A stretch of 14,534 nt of DNA from an uncultured Lachnospiraceae bacterium (GCA_910586095.1 CAJUHQ010000046.1:10393-24926); one strand, 5' to 3'; positions 1 to 7,230 are shown, counted from the stretch's first letter. The notes: generated by a model not told the origin, from the sequence alone. Translations and numbers: made by a program.

Positions 1-109
1 TGATTGAAAGGCCCGCTCTTGCGGGCTGATGGGAGTTAATGTGAAATATAAAATTTCACTCATCCTGATTTGTACGCCTGCTGAAGCGGGCAGATGGGAG
101 TTAATGTGA
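1..109 (+). repeat. Two tandem copies of a 44-nt hairpin unit
   Basis: Positions 1-44 and 66-109 align without gaps at 35 of 44 bases, 65 bp apart. Both begin TGATT and carry a GC-rich stem (GCCCGC/GCGGGC at 11-16/21-26; GCCTGC/GCGGGC at 76-81/86-91) with different tetraloops. Both end in the identical 17-mer GATGGGAGTTAATGTGA. An AT-rich hairpin with a 7-bp stem (41-47/53-59) lies between the stems. Each unit ends in an SD-like GGGAG. No protein-coding ORF fits this stretch. Part of the second unit (61-81) recurs upstream of rqcP. The first copy may continue beyond the window edge. Function is unknown to me. Confidence 0.75.
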
Positions 110-111
110 GA

Positions 112-158
112 AGAGTTTCTAGCTGCTCATCGCAAAGGCTGTTTCGCAGAGAAACTCT
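112..158 (+). other. Long imperfect hairpin in the GH18 leader
   Basis: The arms at 112-120 (AGAGTTTCT) and 150-158 (AGAAACTCT) pair perfectly over 9 bp. After a 2-nt bulge (121-122), CTGC at 123-126 pairs with GCAG at 146-149. The loop is 19 nt. No T-run follows the stem directly, so it does not look like a simple terminator. It lies between the tandem units and the shared 55-nt leader and is absent from the rqcP copy. Confidence 0.6.
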
Positions 159-169
159 AAGTCTCCATA

Positions 170-224
170 GCAGACTTTTTTCACACTCATGATTTGAGTC
201 GCAGTAAACCTGCGACATGGAGGT
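170..224 (+). promoter_or_regulatory. Shared structured leader, GH18 copy
   Basis: These 55 nt match 8806-8860 (minus strand, upstream of rqcP) at 50 positions, including 30 identical bases at the 5' end. The element contains a T6 run, a small hairpin (ACTCA/TGAGT, 185-189 and 195-199) and a second hairpin (GTCGCAG/CTGCGAC, 198-204 and 210-216). It ends in ATGGAGGT, which is the SD site of the downstream gene. In both copies the start codon lies 5 nt after GGAGG. The differences between copies keep the second stem paired. I recognise no known riboswitch class. Confidence 0.8.
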
Positions 225-228
225 TCGT

Positions 229-1581
229 ATGAAACATAAGCAAAAACTAATTTATGCTCTAGGTGGCTTTGTCTTTGGTGTACTATTGACTACTGTAGTA
301 TGGCTGTGTATCAACAGACAAACCAATCTCAACACCATCATTGCTTCAGAAGAAACCAAGCCAGAAATCGCTGCTACTCTCTCAAACGTAAATCTATGTG
401 AAGCTATTTATATAGAAGAAAGCGCATCTAGTTCTACTATGATAGAATCACCAGAAGAAGTATCGGCTGCCCTTTGGGACAACACCACCGTTTACACAGG
501 TGGCGATATTGTGATCTACCAAGGACAACAATATCGAGCTAAGTGGTGGACCCAGGGAGAACAGCCTAACAATAGTGATGTGTGGGAAAATCTAAGCATT
601 ATAGCCGACAACCCAACTCAGCCTGACGGAATAACTATTGTACCTATCAACGCCGCAGTACCACAAAATACAGAGTTGACCGATTTTAAAGTGGTAGCTT
701 ATTATCCTAGCTGGAAGCCGGACAAGCTTTATACTGTAGATTTCGGTGTAATCACTCACATCTGTTATGCTTTCGCTATCCCCACAGCAGAGGGTGATTT
801 GCGGGATTTAGAAAATCCAAACACAGCCAAAACACTGATTCGTTACGCCCATGAAAACGGAGCCAAGGTTCTACTATCTATAGGCGGCTGGAGTTACAAC
901 GACATTCCTCTGGAAAGCGTGTTCATGGAAGCCACTTCCGATGAAATCAAAATCCAGCGTTTTGTTCAAAATATCCTTACCATGTGTGATGAATATGGCT
1001 TTGACGGCGTGGATATGGACTGGGAACATCCCAGAGTGGATGGAACCAGTGCCAAGCAATACGAATCTTTGATGCTAGCCTTAGCCGAACCCCTTCACGC
1101 CAAGGACAAACTTTTGACAGCAGCAGTTCTAAGCGGCGCTACTGCCGACGGTAATATCTATTATGACGCTGCTGCCCACACCAACGCTGTACTAAATGTT
1201 GTGGATTTTATCAATATTATGGCCTATGATGGCGGTGACGCAGATCGACATTCCCAGTACCAGTTTGCCGTAGATTGCGCAACTTACTGGAAAGAGACGA
1301 GAGGATTACCCGCGTACAAAGTCGTGTTGGGTGTTCCCTTTTATGCTCGGCCTAGTTGGGCAGATTATGGAACTATTCTGGCAAGTGTGCCAGATGCTTA
1401 TAGCAAAGACCATGTTGTTTACAACGGAATGGATGTTTATTATAATGGTGTACATACTATTATAGAGAAGACTCAATACGCTAAAGAAAACTTAGGCGGC
1501 ATTATGATATGGGAAGTAACACAAGATACATCTGACATAAACAAAAGTCTTTTGCAAGCAATAGGACGCACTGTAAAATGA
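229..1581 (+). CDS. Membrane-anchored GH18 glycosidase (chitinase-like) with a chitin-binding module
   Basis: A 450-residue protein predicted to hydrolyse beta-1,4-linked N-acetylglucosamine polymers outside the membrane. Residues 7-28 are hydrophobic after a basic start (MKHKQK), fitting a signal anchor with no clear cleavage site. Residues about 80-121 resemble a CBM5/12 module (WDNTTVYTGGD, YRAKWWTQGEQP). The GH18 barrel covers about 153-446, with SIGGW at 217-221, the catalytic motif DGVDMDWE at 259-266 (acid/base E266), MAYD at 331-334 and a late barrel strand GGIMIWE at 423-429. ATG 229 is preferred because GGAGG lies 5 nt upstream; ATG 217 falls inside the SD itself. It is the only plus-strand gene here and converges on ftsH. 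Chitin, another GlcNAc glycan, or a spore or cell-wall polymer are all possible substrates. The family call is firm and the substrate is inferred. Confidence 0.93.
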   Translation: MKHKQKLIYALGGFVFGVLLTTVVWLCINRQTNLNTIIASEETKPEIAATLSNVNLCEAIYIEESASSSTMIESPEEVSAALWDNTTVYTGGDIVIYQGQQYRAKWWTQGEQPNNSDVWENLSIIADNPTQPDGITIVPINAAVPQNTELTDFKVVAYYPSWKPDKLYTVDFGVITHICYAFAIPTAEGDLRDLENPNTAKTLIRYAHENGAKVLLSIGGWSYNDIPLESVFMEATSDEIKIQRFVQNILTMCDEYGFDGVDMDWEHPRVDGTSAKQYESLMLALAEPLHAKDKLLTAAVLSGATADGNIYYDAAAHTNAVLNVVDFINIMAYDGGDADRHSQYQFAVDCATYWKETRGLPAYKVVLGVPFYARPSWADYGTILASVPDAYSKDHVVYNGMDVYYNGVHTIIEKTQYAKENLGGIMIWEVTQDTSDINKSLLQAIGRTVK

Positions 1582-1585
1582 CCTT

Positions 1586-1633
1586 GAAATAACAAGACGA
1601 CCATCCAACAGTGGATAGCCGTCTTATTATTTC
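1586..1633. terminator. Two-sided terminator-like hairpin between GH18 and ftsH
   Basis: An inverted repeat sits in the 72-bp gap between convergent genes. GAAATAA at 1586-1592 pairs with TTATTTC at 1627-1633, AAGACG at 1594-1599 with CGTCTT at 1620-1625, and ATCC at 1603-1606 with GGAT at 1613-1616. The T-tracts on either side are interrupted, so efficiency is uncertain, but the position suits termination of both genes. Confidence 0.75.
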
Positions 1634-1653
1634 CGCTTCATTTATAAAAATGT

Positions 1654-3489
1654 CTAAACACCTTCTTCGCAGATCTGTGCTGTCTGATCAAAAAGTTCCT
1701 CAAATTCCATTCTGCCAATTTTTTCTTTTTCTAACAACAATTGTGCACAGGCATGAAGAACCTTCTCGTACTGTAAAATAATATCCTTTGCCTTCTTATA
1801 GCAATTATCTACAATCGCCTTGACCTCAATATCAATCTCACCGGCTACTGCCTCTGAGTGGCTTCTAGTATGCGCAAGATCACGTCCAATAAAGACTTCG
1901 TTGTCATCTTCGTCATAGTTGATTACTCCAATATTATCTGAAAATCCATATCGTGTCACCATTGCTCTTGCGACTTTCGTTGCCTTCTTGATATCACTGG
2001 ATGCTCCTGTCGTCACATCATCAAAGATAATTTCCTCCGCAATACGTCCCCCTAATGATACCATAATATCCTGAAGCATCTTCCCTTTTGTATTGAATAT
2101 CTCATCCCTTTCAGGAAGTGGCATAGTATACCCCGCTGCGCCTAGCCCTGTTGGTATGATAGAAACCGTATATACAGGTCCCACATCAGGAAGTACATGG
2201 AACAAAATGGCATGCCCTGCTTCATGATAGGCTGTAATGCGTTTTTCCTTTTCTGATATGACACGACTCTTTTTCTCTGTACCAATTCCAACTTTTACAA
2301 ATGCCTTCTTGATATCATCTTGTTTGATATAGGCTCTATTTTCTTTTGCCGCATGAATCGCAGACTCATTTAATAAATTTTCCAGATCAGCCCCTGTGAA
2401 ACCTGCGGTAGTCTGTGCTACCTGTTTGAGATTTACATCCTCTGACAAAGGTTTGTTTTTGGCATGTACATTTAAAATTTCTTCTCTTCCTCCTACATCT
2501 GGAGGCGCTACAGTAATCTTTCTATCAAAACGTCCTGGACGTAAAATAGCTGGATCGAGAATATCCACGCGATTCGTCGCCGCCATCACAATAATGCCTT
2601 CGTTTGTACCAAACCCATCCATCTCCACTAACATTTGATTCAGGGTCTGTTCACGCTCATCATGGCCGCCGCCCATACCTGTTCCACGCCGTCTTGCCAC
2701 GGCGTCAATCTCATCAATAAACACGATACACGGCGCATTTTTCTTAGCATCTGCAAAAAGATCACGCACTCTAGAAGCACCTACACCTACAAACATCTCT
2801 ACAAAATCAGAACCAGAGATAGAAAAAAATGGAACATTGGCCTCCCCTGCAATCGCCTTTGCCAATAGCGTCTTACCAGTACCAGGTGCTCCTTCTAAAA
2901 GAACGCCTTTTGGAATCCTTGCCCCGACCTTTGTATATTTTGCAGGATCTTTTAGAAAATCGACAATCTCCTCTAAGTCCTCCTTCTCCTCACGCAGACC
3001 GGCTACATCTTTGAGCTTAACTTCTCCGCCTGTGGTGAGTCGCGCCCTGCTCCTTCCAAAATTCATCATCTTGCCACCACTGCCATTGCCTGCATTTTGT
3101 GCATTCATCATACTGAACATAAAAACCATGACCACCAACAGCAACAACAATGGAAGTAGCTCTGTCAAGAACCAATTTTCCTGTGGCACATCTTTGACCA
3201 CTGGATCAATATTGTAACTTTTGACTAACTCTTGTATCTCCACGACATCTGACACATTCAATGATTTTTGCTGATTATCCTTGAGTGTGACATACAATTT
3301 TCCTGTAGGAACCTGAACATTAGGGCGAATCTCCACATCCACCACTAGCCCTTCTTCCATCTCCGCTATAAACTGTCCTCTTGTATAGGAACCACTATTT
3401 TCTCTGATCGTGCTTGCATACACAGTTACCAGCACCAATATCATAATAATAATAAACGTTAAATTAATTCCTTTTGAACTTTTTCCCAA
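1654..3489 (-). CDS. ftsH: ATP-dependent zinc metalloprotease FtsH
   Basis: A hexameric AAA+ protease of the cytoplasmic membrane that extracts and degrades membrane and regulatory proteins. The 611 residues hold, in order: membrane segment 1 (about 9-27), a short extracytoplasmic domain, membrane segment 2 (about 106-128), Walker A GAPGTGKT (200-207), pore loop FVG (233-235), Walker B IVFIDE (255-260), the second region of homology (ATNR 304-307 to GRFDR 319-323), the zinc motif HEAGH (422-426) and the probable third zinc ligand D499 in ASSD. All catalytic residues are present and the length is normal. The start codon is TTG at 3489, with GGAGG about 8 nt upstream; no upstream ATG competes. 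It is the last gene of the spoIIE-tilS-hpt-ftsH series. The 228-bp upstream gap suggests it also has its own promoter. Confidence 0.98.
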   Translation of the reverse strand: MGKSSKGINLTFIIIMILVLVTVYASTIRENSGSYTRGQFIAEMEEGLVVDVEIRPNVQVPTGKLYVTLKDNQQKSLNVSDVVEIQELVKSYNIDPVVKDVPQENWFLTELLPLLLLLVVMVFMFSMMNAQNAGNGSGGKMMNFGRSRARLTTGGEVKLKDVAGLREEKEDLEEIVDFLKDPAKYTKVGARIPKGVLLEGAPGTGKTLLAKAIAGEANVPFFSISGSDFVEMFVGVGASRVRDLFADAKKNAPCIVFIDEIDAVARRRGTGMGGGHDEREQTLNQMLVEMDGFGTNEGIIVMAATNRVDILDPAILRPGRFDRKITVAPPDVGGREEILNVHAKNKPLSEDVNLKQVAQTTAGFTGADLENLLNESAIHAAKENRAYIKQDDIKKAFVKVGIGTEKKSRVISEKEKRITAYHEAGHAILFHVLPDVGPVYTVSIIPTGLGAAGYTMPLPERDEIFNTKGKMLQDIMVSLGGRIAEEIIFDDVTTGASSDIKKATKVARAMVTRYGFSDNIGVINYDEDDNEVFIGRDLAHTRSHSEAVAGEIDIEVKAIVDNCYKKAKDIILQYEKVLHACAQLLLEKEKIGRMEFEELFDQTAQICEEGV

Positions 3490-3717
3490 TTTTTGTCTCC
3501 TCCCGGCTTTTTTGTCCTAACAATATACATTCTTCACTCGCAAATTTAGCTCAATAAAGTAAGAATATTCTTATGTTTGGCACCACCTTCAATATATTTT
3601 TGTATCAATATATTTTGTATAGAAGTTTTGTATAGAAGTTTTGTAAAATACTATATTCTCATCAACACATAGACCTATATATAAAATAATCACCTTTTTG
3701 TAGTGATGCTTTTCATA
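3490..3717 (-). other. AT-rich ftsH upstream region with tandem repeats and a palindrome
   Basis: This gap holds a 13-nt direct repeat (TTTTGTATAGAAG) at 3613-3625 and 3626-3638 with a partial third copy at 3639-3645. Read on the minus strand, ATACAAAA occurs three times. TAAGAATATTCTTA at 3560-3573 is a perfect 14-nt palindrome. A TATATT hexamer preceded by TG could be a -10 element, but I find no convincing -35 at normal spacing. The repeats could bind a regulator or be slippage products. Confidence 0.5.
3689..3707 (-). terminator. Weak terminator-like hairpin after hpt
   Basis: On the minus strand, ATCAC and GTGAT form a 5-bp stem with a 9-nt loop, starting about 10 nt after the hpt stop and followed by TATTTTAT. 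The stem is short and the T-tract broken, so it may be only a partial terminator or chance. Confidence 0.3.
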
Positions 3718-4242
3718 TCAGTCCAATTCTACCGTTCCAATATATGGAAGATTTCGATAAAGTTGATGATAATCTAGTCCATACCCCACCACAAACTTAT
3801 CTGGTATCTCAAAGCCTGTATAATCTACTTGTACTCCAACAGTCCGTCCATCTGGTTTGTCGAGTAGTGTGCACAATGTTAGACTCTTAGGACCACGCTG
3901 TTTTAAAAGCTCAAACAAGTAATTCAATGTTCTTCCCGAATCCACAATATCCTCAATCACCAAAACATCCTTATCTTTAATAGACTCGTCGAGATCTTTG
4001 ATAATCTTAACAATTCCACTCGATTTAGTATCACCACCATAACTTGACACAGACATAAAATCTATTGTCACAGGCACAGTTATATACTTTGCAAGTTCAC
4101 ACATAAAAAAGCTGCCACCCTTCAACACACAGATTAGATGAAGCTTTTTACCTTTGTAATCACTACTTATTTGCTCTCCCATCTGTCTAATCCTGGCATC
4201 TACTTCTTTCTCCGAAAACAAAACCTTTACTCTCTCAGCCAT
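3718..4242 (-). CDS. hpt: Hypoxanthine phosphoribosyltransferase
   Basis: A cytoplasmic purine salvage enzyme that joins hypoxanthine (often also guanine) to PRPP to give IMP or GMP. The 174 residues match the usual length. The PRPP-binding loop VIEDIVDSGRTL spans residues 95-106, with the paired acidic residues E97 and D98. LKGG near residues 40-43 and SSYGGDT near 66-72 are further family motifs. The start is set at ATG 4242 because AAGGAGGA lies 6 nt upstream; ATG 4248 directly abuts the SD and would be a poor start. It sits 73 bp after tilS, the conserved Firmicutes order. In B. subtilis, HprT and TilS also act together on the ftsH promoter; whether this holds here is not visible. Confidence 0.97.
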   Translation of the reverse strand: MAERVKVLFSEKEVDARIRQMGEQISSDYKGKKLHLICVLKGGSFFMCELAKYITVPVTIDFMSVSSYGGDTKSSGIVKIIKDLDESIKDKDVLVIEDIVDSGRTLNYLFELLKQRGPKSLTLCTLLDKPDGRTVGVQVDYTGFEIPDKFVVGYGLDYHQLYRNLPYIGTVELD

Positions 4243-4315
4243 ATACATTCCTCCTTTGTCTTATGCATGGATTGCTATGTCTTTTGACAAACGCCAAGCC
4301 TCATGCACCCATCAT

Positions 4316-5761
4316 TTATTGTGTAGCCGTCTCTATATAAGACAATTGTAAAACATATTTTGTCTGTTGGCTAATCTTATAAAAATTGCTGATGCGCCCG
4401 CCCACAACCCAAATGATATGATTGCCTTCAGCTACAAGTAAACAATGCGGCCTCTGCACTTGTGGTATTTTATTATCTATAAAATATGCCTTCAATGTTT
4501 TTCGCTGATTCATAGCATTTATTGTCAAATAGTCCCCTGCTTTGCGAGTCCGTATGACAATATTATCTTTTATTCTATCATAATCGAGCAATTTCGTATA
4601 CTTATTTTGAGGAATATTTTTCCAGTCTATGTCTAATGCATGTTTAGGGATAACTTTAACCCGAAAGGCTTGATGTGCACTTATATCTAAAACCAACTCT
4701 TCCCCCTCTATCAGTTTTGTCTTCTCCACATCAGACAACTCTATCTTTTGAACTTGTGTATCAACTTGTATTTTTTGTTGTCTATAAATATATATTCCTG
4801 TATAGTCACGCTGTGCACACACCTCAAACGGGAGATGAATCTGTTTACCACACTGTTTGTCTAGAAGTTCATAAACTTGCCTGATATGATTAGATTGCAG
4901 ATCTTTTCTACTTTTTGTCACATGCGCTAGCACTTCCATAATAACATATCCCTGTATCGTTTTATGAAGCAACCGAAAGGGTACCTCCTCTATGATATAT
5001 GTCTCCTCAAAGGTGGGAGGTGCTTTGACAACTCGAACACTGCGTGCATATCCTTGTTGTGTGAGTTCCTCTATTAGATTGTAGGCTTCCCAAATTCGGT
5101 CGCAAGCACTACCAATATGATTGACAGCCATAGAGCTAATATCTCGCACTGCTGGTTCTACTATATGATGTCTAATCTTATTTCTTGTATAATTATCTTC
5201 CAAATTTGTGCAGTCTATGCAATATGAAATGTTTCTTTCCTCCAAAAAAGTCTCAATCTCGCTTCGTTCTAGACACAGTAGAGGGCGGATAACCTTACCG
5301 CGTACGGGTCGTATACCTCCAAGTCCTTTTAACGAACTTCCCCTAAATAAATGAAATAAAAATGTTTCACAGCAATCATTTTTATTGTGCGCCACCGCAA
5401 TTTTGCCTTGTCGATCGCCAAGCACCCTTTCAAATGCTTGATAGCGCACATTGCGTCCCGCTTCTTCTGTAGAAATATGAAGCTTGTGTGCTAGTGCCTG
5501 CACATCTTCTTCCACCAAAATAAAAGGAAGTTGATACAACTCACAAAGCTTTTGTACATACGCTGCGTCCTCACAAGCTTCTTTGCGTATCAGATGGTTA
5601 ATATGAACCACTTCAATCTCTATTGGAATCTTTTTTTGAAGTTCTATCAGTATGAAAAGAAGGCAAACTGAGTCTGCACCACCAGATACTCCGGCAACAA
5701 CACAGTCTCCCTCCTCAATCATTTGCTGCTCATTTACATACTGTAGCACCTTTTCAATCAT
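4316..5761 (-). CDS. tilS: tRNA(Ile)-lysidine synthetase TilS
   Basis: It attaches lysine to C34 of the CAU-anticodon tRNA-Ile using ATP, so the tRNA reads AUA and is charged with isoleucine. It is normally essential. The 481 residues include the N-type ATP pyrophosphatase P-loop SGGADS (26-31), HINH (53-56), EEAGRNVRYQAF (99-110), the substrate motif from AHNKND through FRGSSLKGLGGI (124-150), and DCTN with YTRNKIRHH (183-199). The usual HxxDDQxET motif reads HNKNDCCET here, with two substitutions and E132 and T133 kept. The C-terminal part, about 385-475, fits the tRNA-binding domain. It starts 34 bp after the spoIIE stop with a G-rich SD (GTGGGGGT), so co-transcription with spoIIE is likely. 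Confidence 0.96.
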   Translation of the reverse strand: MIEKVLQYVNEQQMIEEGDCVVAGVSGGADSVCLLFILIELQKKIPIEIEVVHINHLIRKEACEDAAYVQKLCELYQLPFILVEEDVQALAHKLHISTEEAGRNVRYQAFERVLGDRQGKIAVAHNKNDCCETFLFHLFRGSSLKGLGGIRPVRGKVIRPLLCLERSEIETFLEERNISYCIDCTNLEDNYTRNKIRHHIVEPAVRDISSMAVNHIGSACDRIWEAYNLIEELTQQGYARSVRVVKAPPTFEETYIIEEVPFRLLHKTIQGYVIMEVLAHVTKSRKDLQSNHIRQVYELLDKQCGKQIHLPFEVCAQRDYTGIYIYRQQKIQVDTQVQKIELSDVEKTKLIEGEELVLDISAHQAFRVKVIPKHALDIDWKNIPQNKYTKLLDYDRIKDNIVIRTRKAGDYLTINAMNQRKTLKAYFIDNKIPQVQRPHCLLVAEGNHIIWVVGGRISNFYKISQQTKYVLQLSYIETATQ

Positions 5762-5795
5762 TTGTATACCCCCACGCTATCTGCGTCTTGCTTCA

Positions 5796-7088
5796 TCATA
5801 ATTTGTATGATTTATAAGGCAAATACTGCCTTCTTTTGACAGTACAAACCAATACAGTCATATCGTCCCTGATTCGTCCTCCTTGAGAGTTGATGGCATG
5901 CTGCAAAATACAGTCTGATAACTCTTTGGGATTGACCGTTCGATTTCTGGCAATTACCTCTCTAATTTGTCCCTCGTTCTCAAAAGCGTCTGATACTCCG
6001 TCTGACACCATAACCAACATATCTGTGTCTGCAAGGTGTATTGTCTGCACAATAGGAGATAGCGCATCCATACTGCCAAGAGGAAGTGTATCCGCAGACA
6101 CTTCATCTACATAACCTCCGTGCTTGATAAAACTCGGCGCTGCTCCTGCCTTAATAAGTTCTGCCTCTCCAGTTAAAAGATTGACTGCACATACATCTAA
6201 CGTCGTAAGATTGCAACAAGCATTTTGTGATGCAATTGCATTATTAACCATCGAAAATGCTTTTTCCTTGCAAAATCCAGCCTCGAGAAAACGTTCCATA
6301 AACTCTATCACTGCCTGGCTATCCCTACATGCCTGTCTACCGCTTCCCATCCCATCTGCTATCATCAAAATCATCTGACTCTGATTATACTCCTCCATAG
6401 AAAAATTATCGCCAGAGATCTTCTCATTTTCCTTTACAGCGCGTGAGATTGCACTGAGTATCTGATATCTAGGTTCATCCTCGTAGAGAAATGTATCATA
6501 ACATTTACCAATCACTGTTGCACTCTCCCCTGAAAGTACCAGCTTTCTCCCAAAAAAGACAGACAACAGCCTCCCTAACACATCAGCAGAGATTGTTTGT
6601 CGTCCCACTGTACGTGCACTGAGGCTGATTCGATTAGGACATCTCCCGTCCATAGTACCTACATCTGCACTGCTATTCTCTAGAAAAATCAATTCACGCA
6701 CGATAATGCCCTGTTTACGCAAATATTGTACAATGGCCTTGCGCTTATGCTCTACAGGCATACTTACATGCACGACTGTATCCGCCACATCTGCAAAAGC
6801 TCCTGAGATCTCGTCAAGATGGTTTGCAAACACTTCCTTTGCCTCATGCATCTGCCTTTGATACAACATATCTTTTCTATCATCACACACAGTTGCCTCT
6901 TCTGGTATCTGGCGATAGAGCTGTGCTAACTGACCATATGTCTCTGATAAACAGTACAGTTTTCGTTTGCTATATCCATGAAAAAGCGCTCCTTCAATTA
7001 TATTGTCTTTATTTTTAATCCCTTTCATAGAATCCAATTTAGCGGAATCCAATTTAGTGGTTTCGAGTCTTGTCCTTATTCCTAACAT
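5796..7088 (-). CDS. spoIIE: Stage II sporulation protein E phosphatase, without membrane domain
   Basis: A PP2C-type serine phosphatase. In B. subtilis SpoIIE dephosphorylates SpoIIAA to release sigma-F in the forespore, and its membrane and central regions help place FtsZ at the polar septum. Here residues about 45-130 resemble the end of the central region, and 225-420 form the phosphatase with DGMGSG (245-250), TTLDV (295-299), SDG (362-364) and DDM (408-410), so the metal-binding aspartates look intact. Length is 430 residues against about 827 in B. subtilis, and no membrane segment is present. The start is well supported: AGGGGG lies 8 nt before ATG 7088 and a promoter lies at 7163-7195. 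The 267-bp upstream gap cannot encode the missing domain. Residues 11-22 (TKLDSAKLDSMK) come from a 15-nt tandem repeat. Function as a soluble phosphatase is inferred. Confidence 0.93.
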   Translation of the reverse strand: MLGIRTRLETTKLDSAKLDSMKGIKNKDNIIEGALFHGYSKRKLYCLSETYGQLAQLYRQIPEEATVCDDRKDMLYQRQMHEAKEVFANHLDEISGAFADVADTVVHVSMPVEHKRKAIVQYLRKQGIIVRELIFLENSSADVGTMDGRCPNRISLSARTVGRQTISADVLGRLLSVFFGRKLVLSGESATVIGKCYDTFLYEDEPRYQILSAISRAVKENEKISGDNFSMEEYNQSQMILMIADGMGSGRQACRDSQAVIEFMERFLEAGFCKEKAFSMVNNAIASQNACCNLTTLDVCAVNLLTGEAELIKAGAAPSFIKHGGYVDEVSADTLPLGSMDALSPIVQTIHLADTDMLVMVSDGVSDAFENEGQIREVIARNRTVNPKELSDCILQHAINSQGGRIRDDMTVLVCTVKRRQYLPYKSYKL

Positions 7089-7162
7089 ATTTCATTCCCC
7101 CTATACTGATTTCACGAGTGCTCTTTTTCACGGCATCACACTGCAATAACACTCCAGAGATA

Positions 7163-7195
7163 AGTATAGAATGGACACGTTTCATTTTTTGTCAA
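7163..7195 (-). promoter_or_regulatory. spoIIE promoter, sigma-A type with 21-bp spacer
   Basis: On the minus strand a perfect -35 TTGACA (7190-7195) and a near-consensus -10 TATACT (7163-7168) are separated by 21 bp instead of 17. B. subtilis spoIIE and spoIIG promoters share this over-long spacing, which makes them depend on Spo0A. The start of transcription would fall near 7156, about 68 nt before the gene. Confidence 0.75.
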
Positions 7196-7196
7196 A
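7188..7196 (-). promoter_or_regulatory. Spo0A box 1
   Basis: TTTGTCAAA on the plus strand matches the 0A-box consensus TTTGTCRAA at every position. It covers the spoIIE -35 hexamer. Confidence 0.6.
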
Positions 7197-7221
7197 CCTA
7201 CACCATACTTCCTGTTTTTTT

Positions 7222-7230
7222 GTTGACAAA
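7222..7230 (-). promoter_or_regulatory. Spo0A box 2
   Basis: TTTGTCAAC on the minus strand has one mismatch to the 0A-box consensus. It lies 34 bp upstream of box 1, about three helical turns, and overlaps the T-tract of the divIC terminator. Confidence 0.45.

Noticed and set aside
1..228. CRISPR-like array from the tandem units
   Set aside because: The repeats are only about 80% identical, the spacers differ in kind and contain hairpins, and no cas gene is present.
874..1059. Antisense ORF inside the GH18 gene
   Set aside because: Shadow of the catalytic region, no SD; the plus-strand frame has full GH18 motifs.
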